Origin: Episyrphus balteatus
Lineage: Eukaryota > Arthropoda > Insecta > Diptera > Syrphidae
Length of the DNA stretch: 64,000 bases
Assembly (NCBI RefSeq): GCF_945859705.1
Contig: NC_079136.1
Span: forward strand, 51,660,094-51,724,093
Direction of reading: 5' to 3'
A program made the translations under genes and the position numbers. The first letter of the stretch is position 1, and every line of letters begins with the position of its first letter. Below the pieces are notes generated by a model. That model saw only the letters and a program-made list of their open reading frames with translations, searched no databases and was not told where the DNA came from. Of this stretch, positions 1 to 10,590 are shown in pieces.

Positions 1-2870
1 GTAACCAATCGAAAACGACATAAATAAATGAATTCGAACACTTATGTTATTGTATCTCACAATTTTGTATTGTATACACAATAGAAAAATGTAGATATGT
101 TTAAAAAATATTTATTATTAATTGAACAAATTGGAATTCATTTAAAAAAATCAAAAAAAAGTACTCATACGCCCGAGTGTACCATAAAATCATTTGAAAA
201 AACGTACAAAATTTACTTAACAATTATGCATATTTTGTGGTTTTTTTCGAAATTGTATGAAATGAACTAAAAAATAAAGCGACCGGTTGCCTTCGTAGAT
301 ATTTACTTCATATCCTAGCTTATTAGGCGCAAATTATTCCATTTGGAATTTGTATGGAAAAGTTTACTCATTTGCACTAGTCGAAACAACCAAACCCAAT
401 TTTGAATAATTTCAAAGGTCTATTTTAAACACATTAGTCTATTTTAAACACATTAGACATCCTACTAGTCCATATTGTTAGATCTGAGTGGTAATAGAAG
501 TAGTTGTTCAATTTTGACTCTTTAAAACTGACCATCAACAAATTTTGATCCGATTCTTCATTTTTTTTTGTAAATCGAAATTCCTGAGTTCTCAAAAACT
601 TGAATTGGCTAATTGCTTCATTGCTATAATTATGCCGGTGACAAGACTAACTCAAACTGGATCAACTTAATTCTTATGCACTCCACAATCGTGATATAAA
701 CTTGATCCTGATGTAAAAATAGAATTATAATATTGTTTCATTGAGTAGATTTTTTAGTTGTAAAATGCGCTCGAAAATCAATTAAAAAACTTGACCATTT
801 AACAAGTTTATTGCAGCAGAACTTCCAGTTTCTTTTGTTTATATCATCGAATTTACTTACAAAATTGCAAACTGCCATCTGTCTTGTCCCATCCACCTGA
901 TGACGACGACGAGCCACAACAAAAAATATATTTCATTCAATTCTAGGTAACAAATTCATGTCAGCTATTTTGTGTAAAACTACTCATCTGACTTTTTTTT
1001 TTATGTAACCGGGAAAGTCGCTTCGTTTATTCGTCCCTCAATGAAACACAAAAAAAACAGAAGCAAAAAAAAAAATAAAAAATGAAAAACCCAAACAACA
1101 AAAATGGATTCAGCACACCAGAAACAGAAACTCATCGATGACCCTCATTTTATGTCGTTTAAAGAAAATTCGACATAACACCGCCGCCGATAAAAACCAA
1201 GTCAAAAAATAAAAATTAAACAACAATTAAAATCGGCCGTTTTAAATGAAATTTTTATTTTTCGTCGTCTCTAACCCAATTAATATACTTTTTTTGTTGG
1301 TTGTATAAATTAATGTTGCCGCTGCGGCCGCGTCGTTGTTCCACATTTTCGTTTTTAGGTGAAACAGAACTAAATTATCAATACACACTCAGACTTTTTT
1401 TTAGGTACGTCATGTCAGTCGGCGGCGACAGCGGCAGCGTTGCTTGTACGGTGGCCTAATAAAACGCCCAATTTTCGGCATCACTATTGGTCCGCATTTA
1501 TGGGTTTTTAGGGTTTTTTTTGATTTGCATTAGATTCAAAGCGCCACTGCGGGTGGAAGAGGATAAAGTCTCTCTTTTTTTTTGTTTTTGTTTAATCCAA
1601 ACAATGATTCACAATGAGACGCGGGCCTGAGAAGGAAATTTCAAAATTTCTTCCACGCTCTGATGTCTGTGACAGGCGGCGCGGCGCTTGCTTGCGTTAG
1701 CTCAGCGTCTGTCGTTTGCCGTTGCCGTTTGTTTGGTGTGTCATAATTTAGGTTTTTAGTTTTTTGGCTTTTTGCTCAACTCTTGTTCGATTTCTCCTCT
1801 TAGGTAAGCTTTAAAATAAAAAAAAATATATTCACAAGTGAGAGACTCGCAACAAAAGTTGCAATATATACATGATGGCGGCGGCGGTGGCGGCGTCTGA
1901 ATCGAGTCTATACAGTCTACTAGTCCGAGTCTTAGTGGAGCGAGCCTACCAAAAAAAAAAAATAAAAGCTGAAAAAACCAATCGGGTCCACCGCCACCAG
2001 ACGAAAATGTTTTTTTTTTTTTTTTTTTTTTTTAGGTTAACACACTTTTTTCTTTGTTTTATTATTTACGGATATATTATATTTCTTTGGCTTCTTCTTC
2101 TTCTTTTCTGTCCAAATTGTCGGCTCTTGGTGGCCGACTGACGACTCGACGCAGCGTGAAGTGAAAAAGTTTTTTTTTTCGAAATCAGTAAAAGATGATG
2201 CCGTGTCGAGTTGAAGAAGAGTAGAAATTAAGTGAAAAAGAAACCGGCATTATGGATGTTTTGTGTCTGTAAAAAGAAAGAGGAGACAGACATTTTGCAA
2301 AGTATTTTTTTTTTTTTTTGCCATTTTGTGTGCGTTTTATGAGAGAAATTATCAAAATTACCAAAAAAATAAAAATGCACAGAATATGATAATTCTTTGC
2401 AGATAAAAGGGTAACCCGGTTTCTGTTAATCTTTCTCAATTTGATTCGTTGGATTTAAAACGAATTGATTGTTTACGTGATGCTTCGTTGAGTTGAGACT
2501 GAGTGTTTGGTAAGTGGCAACAATGTATGTATATCGAGTGACAGGCGGGACAAGTAGCTGTAATAATTTTTGCAATTATTGACACCCTGTGTCTGTTATA
2601 GCGTTGTATACCATAGTGAATTACATTGTTGAGTTGATAAACATGTCAATTGGCAATATGGCAGCGTTGGCATCAATTTCATTTTACTTTTACTTTTCTT
2701 GGTTGGAATTGGGAACATGTGTTTCTTGATTTTCATGAAGAAATTTTTTTTTAAAGTTCTTAGCAAAAAAAAAAAAGTAATGCTATTTTGAACCGCAATA
2801 TACTTAATATTTAGGATATAAAGACTTTGTAAGAGAGTACCGACATCCACAGTACTTAACCATTTAGAAT
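1..2870. other. Noncoding upstream region, no supported gene
   Basis: No coding exon can be supported here. The DNA is AT-rich with long A and T runs, including a T run of about 20 near 2010-2032. Two GC-richer complex blocks stand out, around 1310-1340 plus 1410-1480 and around 1620-1740, and could be regulatory DNA or an untranslated first exon, but I found no convincing core promoter. The open frame at 1872-2141 is a run of Ala then Phe/Leu codons created by GCG repeats and poly-T, and is not treated as a gene. Whether this is intergenic or a distal rdx intron cannot be told. Confidence 0.6.
419..456. repeat. 19-base tandem duplication
   Basis: A 19-base unit (tctattttaaacacattag) occurs twice head to tail with no mismatch. 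It looks like a simple local duplication. Confidence 0.85.
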
Positions 2871-3170
2871 GAGTCAAATTTTCTCAAGTGGACAACCTAA
2901 AACCGACTTCTCGAATTTGGTACTTTTTTTTTTGCATATTTTGGAAGATTTATGTATTAGAAATAATATTCCAAAGTATTATTGAAAAATTTCAATTTTG
3001 TTAAAAGTTATAAACAAATGAAATTTTGTACGTCTTTTTGTTAAAATGAATGTATCTCAGTAATGAAAAAAATAGAAATTGATGAAATTTGGTACACATA
3101 TTACCAATTGTACACACAACAATTTACTGAAAAATAATTTTCAAAAAAACAACAAATTATTTATTAATAA

Positions 3171-3799
3171 CACTGGTCGGCAACGGATATAGAGCAAGAA
3201 CCAAACCCTACTTTTCGAGAGGAATTTTGTGTTCTGAGTCCGAATCTGAAGTCAAAATTTTACTGGCACGTCACGTTTTTGAAATAATTGAATATTAATA
3301 GGTCAAAAACGCGGTTTTTTGAGTACATTTGACATCGAATTACATCACCGTTAATTTTTTTTTTGTAAAACTACTTATGCAATCTCAAAACGCCATATTA
3401 ACACGTCCTAAAGGTATTTATATTTTTTCAAAATTATTTTTTTTTTTTTTCAAAGATATTGAAAAAAGAAATTTATGATAGATATCTCAAAATCTTAATT
3501 AATTTTTTCAAAGTAATGAATGGTTTTTTGAATCAAATTCCATCTTGCGTCTTCCGATTTGGACTTATAAAGAGCAACATATTACGGAAAATATATATTT
3601 TTGACTAAACATAGAAAAAAAACTCAATTAAAAATTAGTTTTTGAAGCTTTATAGCGAAAATACTGATGAGTATAGCTCAAAAACTAGACGTGATAGAAA
3701 AAATCTGTAAACAGTTTTGAATTCAGAACACAAAAGTCAATCAAAATCACCTTATAAAGTTCTTGCTCCCGACTTTTTTTAGTTTTTTGCCGACCAGTG
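3171..3799. mobile_element. Nested MITE with CACTGGTCGGCAA terminal repeats
   Basis: The element starts CACTGGTCGGCAA (3171-3183) and ends with the exact reverse complement (3787-3799). An inner pair of words, gagcaagaac and gttcttgctc, extends the inverted ends. TAA lies directly outside both ends (3168-3170 and 3800-3802), which fits a 3-base target duplication. It is 629 bases long and has no coding capacity, so it is a non-autonomous DNA element. CACTG ends with a TA or TAA target resemble several cut-and-paste groups, so superfamily is left open. Confidence 0.7.
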
Positions 3800-4301
3800 T
3801 AATTGATTTTTTTTTCTCCATTTTTTTTCCATTTTTCTTATGTTGGATTTGAAATTTTGTAAGCTTTCATTATCTGAAAGAAAATTTTAGTGCAAATCAT
3901 AAGAAAAAAAAGTTATAGAAAACATTGCAAAACATCATTTTTTGAAGTGAAAACTTCTTTAGTATCGTAGTGATTTGAAACAAGATAAAACGAAAACGCG
4001 ACACTAACATTCAACTTGTTATAACTTTTTTAATTTAATAGATAGATGAATGATAGGTAATTAAATAAACTATATACAAAATTTCAATAAATTTCATATT
4101 CAAAATTCTGAGATAACGGTACAAAGATGTTCTTTTTCTACACACGTTATATCTTTTGATCCAGTGCACATACAAATTTGATTTAACTTTAATACGCATG
4201 CTGATAACATAACCTTTTATTTGATATATCACACATAACGGTACGTGCTCTACAAGTTACACAATCTTAAATTAAAAAATACTTCAAAACACCTGTGTAG
4301 A

Positions 4302-4328
4302 TCTGTTGCCGATGACCAGCCACCAGTG
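4302..4328. mobile_element. Second right end of the CACTGG family
   Basis: The sequence TTGCCGATGACCAGCCACCAGTG resembles the right end of the 3171-3799 element with small insertions, and is again followed by TAA. It may be the end of a larger relative (3171-4328) or a separate solo end. Confidence 0.45.
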
Positions 4329-5627
4329 TAATCTCAGTTTCAAATTTAGACATATGTAGTTGGCTTTAAAAATTCTTACTTTTTTTTGTAGGCATGGCAG
4401 AAATATAATTGATACGTCATATAAAAAGTTAAATAAGCTTTCAGATGATATAAAATTTATTATAGGTGGGTGGATTTAAAGGTGATAGAATAAAAGAAGG
4501 TAGAATTTTTCGATGATTTTTTAAGGTTTCACTTCTACCACGTGTTAATTGCACACATGATTTTTTTTTTTACTATGGTACGATTAAATTGTGTGAAACT
4601 AAATATAAATGGTATTTAAATATTCCGTTACACCTCAAAAATTAGAACCTAGGGCCAAAAAACGTTTTTTTTTTAGACTTTCATCCATTGCAAAAAATCT
4701 AGCTTCGTCAAATTGTCACCAATTTGAGATTTCTTGACTGTTTTCGAAAGAACACATTAAGATCTTTTCAATAATGTATAAAACATTTCATCAATTTCTA
4801 TTTTTTCATTAGTGAGATACAGTGATTTTAACAAAAAGACGTACAAAATTTTATTTGTTTATAACTTTTAACAAAATTGAAATTTTTCAATCATACTTTG
4901 GAATATTATGTCTAATACATAAATCTTCCAATTCCAATATTTGCGAAAAAAAAGCACCAAATTCGAGAAGACGGTTTTAGGTGGCCCACTGGAGAAAATT
5001 TTACTCAATGTGAAACAAAAAAAAGTAGAAGAAATTCAATCCACGTCAGATTCTAATTTCCACCAATAGTTAAAAAAAAAAAACGGTACCTCCAATACCG
5101 CGTAAAAGATTAATAATGTTATCAAAAACAACGTAGTCTAGCAACAATAAAAAAAAAACACCAACCCATAGTTTGCTCAAAGCAATAAAGAAAGCCAGAA
5201 AAGAGGAGGTTTGATCAAAATAACATTCGAACTTTACTAATAAAATATTGACATAAAAACCTTCAAACAACTTAATATATTATTTGTCTCCGACATGTTT
5301 TTATTATTGGCATTCACATTTGTTTTCAAAATCACCGATAAATATAATCAATGGCGACAAATCGTAATCTGTCCAAATCATCTTCAACAATGTTCAATGT
5401 TTCATTAGCCAAATTGCACTTTATTGAAAACCAGAAAATTGTTTTTTGATCACACTCCACCAACTCACCAATTGCACAGCAAAAAGTGGCTTTTTGTGTA
5501 TGTATTTCAAAAATGAAAGACAATTTTGTTTTGTTTAATAAAAAAACGCCTTTTTCGACTTTTAAAATGGTTAACGAAGGCTTTGACAAAGTTTGATGGC
5601 TTTTTTTAAAGTTGATATTTTTTTCTA

Positions 5628-5841
5628 CACTGAGGGAAAAAATAAATTGAAGTTGAAACGTCGTTGTTTCAATAATGAACTACTTTGATTTATGTGACTT
5701 TAAGAAACCATCAAAAATTAACCATTTTTCCACGTTGATTTTAAAATGTTCATATTCAACGCAAAATCTTTCCGAATAATAGTTAAATCAATGTGGTTTT
5801 CATTGATTTCACGTTGTTTTATGGTGGCTTTTCCCTCAGTG
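5628..5841. mobile_element. 214-base MITE with CACTGAGGGAAAA ends
   Basis: CACTGAGGGAAAA at 5628-5640 is matched by its exact reverse complement TTTTCCCTCAGTG at 5829-5841. TA flanks both ends, consistent with a TA target duplication. The interior also has partial inverted symmetry and no coding potential. It shares the CACTG start with the 3171 element but little else. Confidence 0.75.
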
Positions 5842-6099
5842 TATCCATATTCTTGCAAGAACTTTCCATTTTTTCCTTCGTTATTGAAAATTTTATAACC
5901 TGCCTTTAATATAAATTTCGTTTAACTGTTCAAGTTTTTCAAAAAAAAAAAAAAAATGTTGCGCATACGCCACAGTGACGTTTTTAAAAAATATAAGTAT
6001 ATGGTTGAAAATTCTTCTTCGATAATAATTTTAGAGCAAAGATTTTTGCTGAACTTTTTCAAAGATAAATACATACCTACACAAAAAAAAATAGTAATC

Positions 6100-6511
6100 G
6101 CAAATAAAAATATTTTGCATAAAAAAAATTTATTGCAAATGAAAAAAACTTGCATTGAAAATAAAATTTTTATTACAAATAAAAATATTTTGCATTGTAA
6201 AAAAAATTTATTGCAAATAAAAAATGTTTTGCATTGAAAAAAAAAATATTCAATGCGAAATGTGTGCATTAATTTTTTTTTTAATAATCGTCGAATTTCT
6301 TACAATTTTGACTATATTAAATATTTCAACTATAACATCGAACCTAATGTATGGTCAAATATTCAAAATTGTAGGAAATTTGACGAATATTAAAAAAAAA
6401 GTTAATTTTTTTATTTGCAATAAAATTTTCTTTTCAATGCAAAATATATTTATTTGCAATAAAAATTTTATTTTCAATGCAAATTTTTTTTTTATGCAAA
6501 ATATTTTTAGT
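6100..6511. mobile_element. AT-rich foldback element built of TTGCAAATAAAA / TTGCATTG repeats
   Basis: Two inverted arms flank a core of about 50 bases. The inner arm ends at 6283-6311 and restarts at 6363-6391 with 26 of 29 bases complementary. Outside these, both arms carry the same alternating words, ttgcattg with ataaaatttttatt and gcaaataaa with atattttgcat, in opposite orientation. The left arm is longer by an extra block of about 50 bases near 6215-6280. The open frames on both strands here are only consequences of this repeat. Likely a foldback or palindromic DNA element; family unknown. Confidence 0.7.
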
Positions 6512-8201
6512 TCCAATAAATATATTTTTTTTTTATTTCATTCCATTTTTTTTAATTGATATTTTTACAACCCTTAATATATCAATACTGGTATTGTCTT
6601 AATTCTTTATACAGTTCTCAAACCAAGGAATGCAATATTGCAGCAACAAGTTGCCAGTTTAACTCTTCGTTGTAGATTCTACATAAAACACCTCCTTTTA
6701 AAACACATTATTGACCATGACGTCCAGATCTATGTTTAGACTTTGAAGTCATTGTAAAAATTTACAATCTAAAGCCATAAATAAAACAAGTTGTACATCA
6801 GAACTTTGATAGCAAAATTTTCTCATTTGCATTTCAAACCCATAAGCATTTCCTTGTAGATCACTCTAATCGAAACATGTTAAAACAAATGATCATAATA
6901 AACTAATAAAAGAGCCGCCATATATGCATTAATCAAAGTCGAAAAACAAGTTGATTGATTAATTTGTGTAAAATGCAATTTGCTACTTCAACTTTTTTTT
7001 TCAATACAAAACCTCGATTTTCTTATGTTTCTTTAAGCAATTTAAAAAAAAAATGTATTATCTCTGTACAACTTTTAACTACGTTTTTGCAATTTATGTT
7101 AAGCTTACTTTTTTTTTTCCTTTGTCTTTTGAATTAAAGTTTTAATTTTTCTTATTTTTTTTTTTTTTCATTCCAGGTGGGTGACATAATTTTCTATATA
7201 CGAATAAGAAAATGATTTAAAACGTGAAATCAACGTTTTGAGTGTGGGAGGACAAGAAAAAAAAAAGAAGAAGAAGGTATTGTATTACAATGGTTAAACT
7301 CTCTGATGCTGATGCAAGATGATGAAGTAGTAGTTCATGCAACCATTGCATATTGTTTTCCATCATCAGTTTTTTTTTTTTAGTGATGATTGAAAGTTGG
7401 AAAGTTTTTTGTTGTCTTTATTTTTTTTTTTTAAGTGGAAAATATCTATTTCATAACACAAGACTTGGATATGCCATAAAAGGGAAATAATTTTTCGTGA
7501 CATCTCCTTTTTTCTTTCGATAAAGACATTTCCTAAAGGGAAAGTTATCGATTCGTAGATTATTTCCATCTTTTATGTAAAATTTAAGAGTAAAGAGTCT
7601 CGTTACAAAAAAAATGAGTTATAACTCAAGCAAGTACATGCGACCCATCTATGAAACTTTATATCCATATGCAAAGTTTTTGGGAAAAGCTTGTGACACT
7701 TAAGATGAGACTTCCGCATGCTGTGTGATGTCTGTGGAAATTTCTAAAAATTATGTTTCGTTTCGTAAATAGTTTTACCTCATCACCATCAAGTGATAAA
7801 CCAATTTGTCACGCATCTACAATTTTTGTGCTTCTGGAGTTGATGTCTCTCATCTTCATCATCATTTCCACCTCTCTCTCTTTCTTGCTTGCACCTTTTA
7901 AAAGGGGTTATACTTGAGATGCATTGTTTTTCTTTATTTTTTTATTTTTATGAAAAAAAAAAAGAAGAAGAAAAATATCATTTTTCATGTTTTTTGTATT
8001 AATTTTCGAATGTAAACAATTTACTTTCACTTAATTTTTTATAAAATGATTACAAGCCGAGTATTATAGAGGGATTGTATTGAGGATTGGTATGGTGGTA
8101 AATGTAACATTTCACTTGTGAAAATTTTTATTTTTGTTTTGTTTGAATTTTTTTTTTTATTTTTTGAGAGGGAAAATGAAAGCCAGGCCTGTTAGATAAT
8201 A
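6512..8201. other. AT-rich noncoding stretch
   Basis: No gene supported. The stretch holds poly-T and poly-A runs (for example 7157-7169 and 7371-7381) and a word near 7628-7645 (aagcaagtacatgcgacc) that recurs with one change at 10725-10742. Nothing else notable was seen. Confidence 0.5.
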
Positions 8202-8287
8202 ATCAACATCATGCGTATAGTAAAGTCGTTGTTGGTTGATCTGAATGGGAAACAAACGACTTTACACTATACTAATTGTATGTTGAT
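8202..8287. other. 86-base imperfect hairpin, pre-miRNA-sized
   Basis: The ends pair perfectly over 8 bases (ATCAACAT with ATGTTGAT). After a 5x7 internal loop come 7 more pairs (GTATAGT with ACTATAC), a 2-base bulge, then 9 pairs (AAAGTCGTT with AACGACTTT), plus 3 pairs past a one-base bulge. The terminal loop is about 17 bases. Size and shape suit a pre-miRNA, but no known miRNA seed was recognised and the internal loop is large; a worn short inverted-repeat element is equally possible. Confidence 0.35.
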
Positions 8288-9552
8288 GATTGCTTTGCAA
8301 TGATAATAAAATTCGAGTTATGGGATGATTGCAAAAGTGTGTAAAGAAACAGAAAGACTTAGTTTTGCAATGGGCTTTGTGCAAAAATTACTGTTTTTTT
8401 TTTCGATGTTCAAATATTGCGTGCATAATAATTTTAACTTTCAAATTTCATGTAAGAAACTTTTTAGGTTTGCTTTAGTTAAATTTCATTCGGAGATTCC
8501 TCAATTTTAGACTAATGGTTTTTTGGGATTGTAAAGAGTCCAACGTTCACTTTCTAACAAGAAAATTTTCATGTCAAAAAGTGTTTCATAACTTCAAATT
8601 CAAAATTCCCCAAAGACTTTTTGGCAAAAGTTTGAAGGGATGTCTGATCGTTTTACACTCGTTTTGTCTAAACATGACGTTGACTGTTTAAGAAACTTAC
8701 CACGGAGTAAAAATGTAAAATTGTAGTACTTGAAAAAAAAAAACAGTAGATTTTAAAAGTTCATGTCCATTTTTCTCCTTTGTTTAATAGTTTTGATAGG
8801 AAATACATTTTTTTACAAAAGTTACTTATGTAAAATTTTCAAATTCAGCTTACCTTTCGATTATGGACAAAAATTTGAAAAGTAACAAAAAGAATCGAAA
8901 GTTTTTATCTTTACAAAAACAGTCATATCTTTGTAACTTAACTATCCAAAGATTTTTATGAAAGGTATTTTATTTTATTTTTGCCAGCCATCTGACTTTA
9001 CATAAAAAATTTTAAAGAACTTAAAAGAAAGAACTTAAACTTTAAAAATTCATATCTAAAAAACCATTTGTTCTAAGTTGTACGGTTCTAAATCTATACA
9101 AAAAGTATAAAGACACATGGCGTCTAAAAATTTCTTATTTTTTTTTCCTTTCTTTTAATTTGTAATCTACTGCATACCAAGTTTTTAGATCCTTGAATCA
9201 GTTTTGAATTTTTTTTTATTTATCCGAAATTTCAGCCAACCAAACATCTTCACACATTTAGTCCAATAATCTTCAAAAGCTCTTAAATTTAAACTAAAAA
9301 TCAAAAAATTATATATTTTTTTTGTATTAAAAAAATAAATTTGTTGAAAAAATTTCAAGAGTCAGTTTAACCTCAATTATTCTTATACCTATACCTAAAT
9401 ATACGCTATAGATTTTTACTATTTTTTTTCTAATTTGATGAGCTGTCTTTTGATAGACTGTCCATGATGACTTGTCCTATGGTTATCTATATTAAGTTAT
9501 GTAAGTTTAAACATTTTTTATGTTTATCAAGTAGCTGCTGAAAATGGTTTGT
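8288..9552. other. AT-rich noncoding stretch
   Basis: No gene, repeat structure or promoter could be supported here beyond homopolymer runs. Confidence 0.5.
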
Positions 9553-10315
9553 ACGGGATCGGGTCAAAATTCTGGATTCAAAATTCTGCTTTTTTAACGA
9601 AAATTCTGTTTTTCAAAATTCTACTTTTTTTCTATTCTGCTTTTCAAAATTCTGCTTTTTAAAATTCTGCTTTTCAAAATTCTGCCAGCATTATACTTGA
9701 ACAAAAAAATTCTGACAATTCTGTTTTTTTTTTTTTTATAGCATATGCGCTGACTAAAGAAAAATACATCTCATTAATGTAATTCAACATTGGTACTTTC
9801 CTAAATTTTTTTGTTTAAGTGTTGAAAATATTTTTTAAAATGCATAGACTGACTCTCTTTCAAATAAAATCTATGTTTAACTTATTGGAACCGATGTTGT
9901 TTGATACAAAATATTCCTTTTCTTATTCAAATTTTTGAATATTCATCTTTATTTGATAAATTAAAAAATTTTTAATTATTTTCGGAAATGTATTAAAAAC
10001 CTTTTCTTAATATTTTCAAATTTATTCATTTATAAAACAAAAATTAATTTGCTTTCAAAGAATGACAAATTATGAAGGTAAGTAATCAAATAAGCAGAAA
10101 ATTTTTCAAGACAAATTTTTGCAAAAAATTAAAAAAGGGTTTGGAAAATGTTAAAAAGCGCGTGCTTTTTAACATTTTCCAAACCCTTTTTTAATTTTTA
10201 GCAGAGTTTTGAAAAACAGAATTTTGAAAAGCAGAATTTTGAAAAACAGAATTTTGAAAAGCAGAATTTTGACAAAAGAATTTTGACCCCGGCAGAATTT
10301 TTTACCCAACCCGGT
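9553..10315. mobile_element. Palindromic element with arrays of CAAAATTCTG at both ends
   Basis: The left side (9565-9722) carries about nine copies of CAAAATTCTG-like words and the right side (10201-10300) about seven copies in the opposite orientation. The outermost ends are themselves inverted: acgggatcgggtcaaaattctg on the left and, reversed, accgggttgggtaaaaaattctg on the right. A 36-base perfect hairpin sits inside at 10124-10199. The interior is AT-rich with no transposase frame. Arm-repeat architecture points to a foldback-like or subterminal-repeat DNA element. Confidence 0.75.
10124..10199. repeat. Perfect 36-base-pair hairpin with 4-base loop
   Basis: Bases 10124-10159 and 10164-10199 are exact reverse complements, separated by gcgt. 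One mismatch further out, a gc pair on each side (10121-10122 and 10201-10202) extends the stem. Such a long perfect palindrome inside the 9553-10315 element implies recent or actively homogenised arms. Confidence 0.9.
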
Positions 10316-10475
10316 TAATGCGGAATCCGCTTATTTTTAGGTTGTCTTTTTTTTTCTATATAGTAGTACCAGGTTATTGATAAAATTTGGTACAGATGAT
10401 TTTTATGAAATTCTGAAAGTTGGTTTTTTTTTTTGTTTTTTTATATCTCGTTTAGAACGTATACCTACAATACAA

Positions 10476-10590
10476 AAAAATACGATATTGCGAATTTCTC
10501 GAAAACGGCTCTAACGATTTTGATTAAACTTTGTAAACGTAATATTTAAAGCAGTGGAAATAGAACTGCATTTTTATTTTTTCTCAAAAA
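10476..10590 (+). repeat. Dispersed repeat copy A (ctctaacgatttt family)
   Basis: This block matches 14680-14812 in the same order: ctc-aaaac-gctctaacgattt, gattaa-tttgt, acgtaat, then an adenine-rich word and ttttttctcaaaaaa. Similarity is roughly three-quarters with a few gaps. Two diverged copies of an unidentified element is the simplest reading. Confidence 0.6.

Larger units (their letters stand above)
2871..5006. mobile_element. Composite element with about 220-base terminal inverted repeats
   Basis: The left arm (about 2871-3088) and right arm (about 4784-5006) are inverted copies of each other with roughly nine of ten bases matching over about 220 bases. Shared landmarks include the words aaccg-cttctcgaatttgg, ggaagatttatgtattag and cgtctttttgttaaaat. 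The roughly 1.7 kb between the arms has no open frame resembling a transposase and contains a nested element (3171-3799). Long arms with an unrelated AT-rich core suggest a non-autonomous foldback-type DNA element; the family is unknown. Target-site duplications were not resolved. Confidence 0.75.

Noticed and set aside
1415..1420. TCAGTC initiator-like word in a GC-richer block
   Set aside because: The +28 to +32 positions do not fit a DPE and no TATA box precedes it.
5922..6559. Several overlapping frames on both strands
   Set aside because: They are translations of the TTGCAAATAAAA/TTGCATTG foldback repeats.
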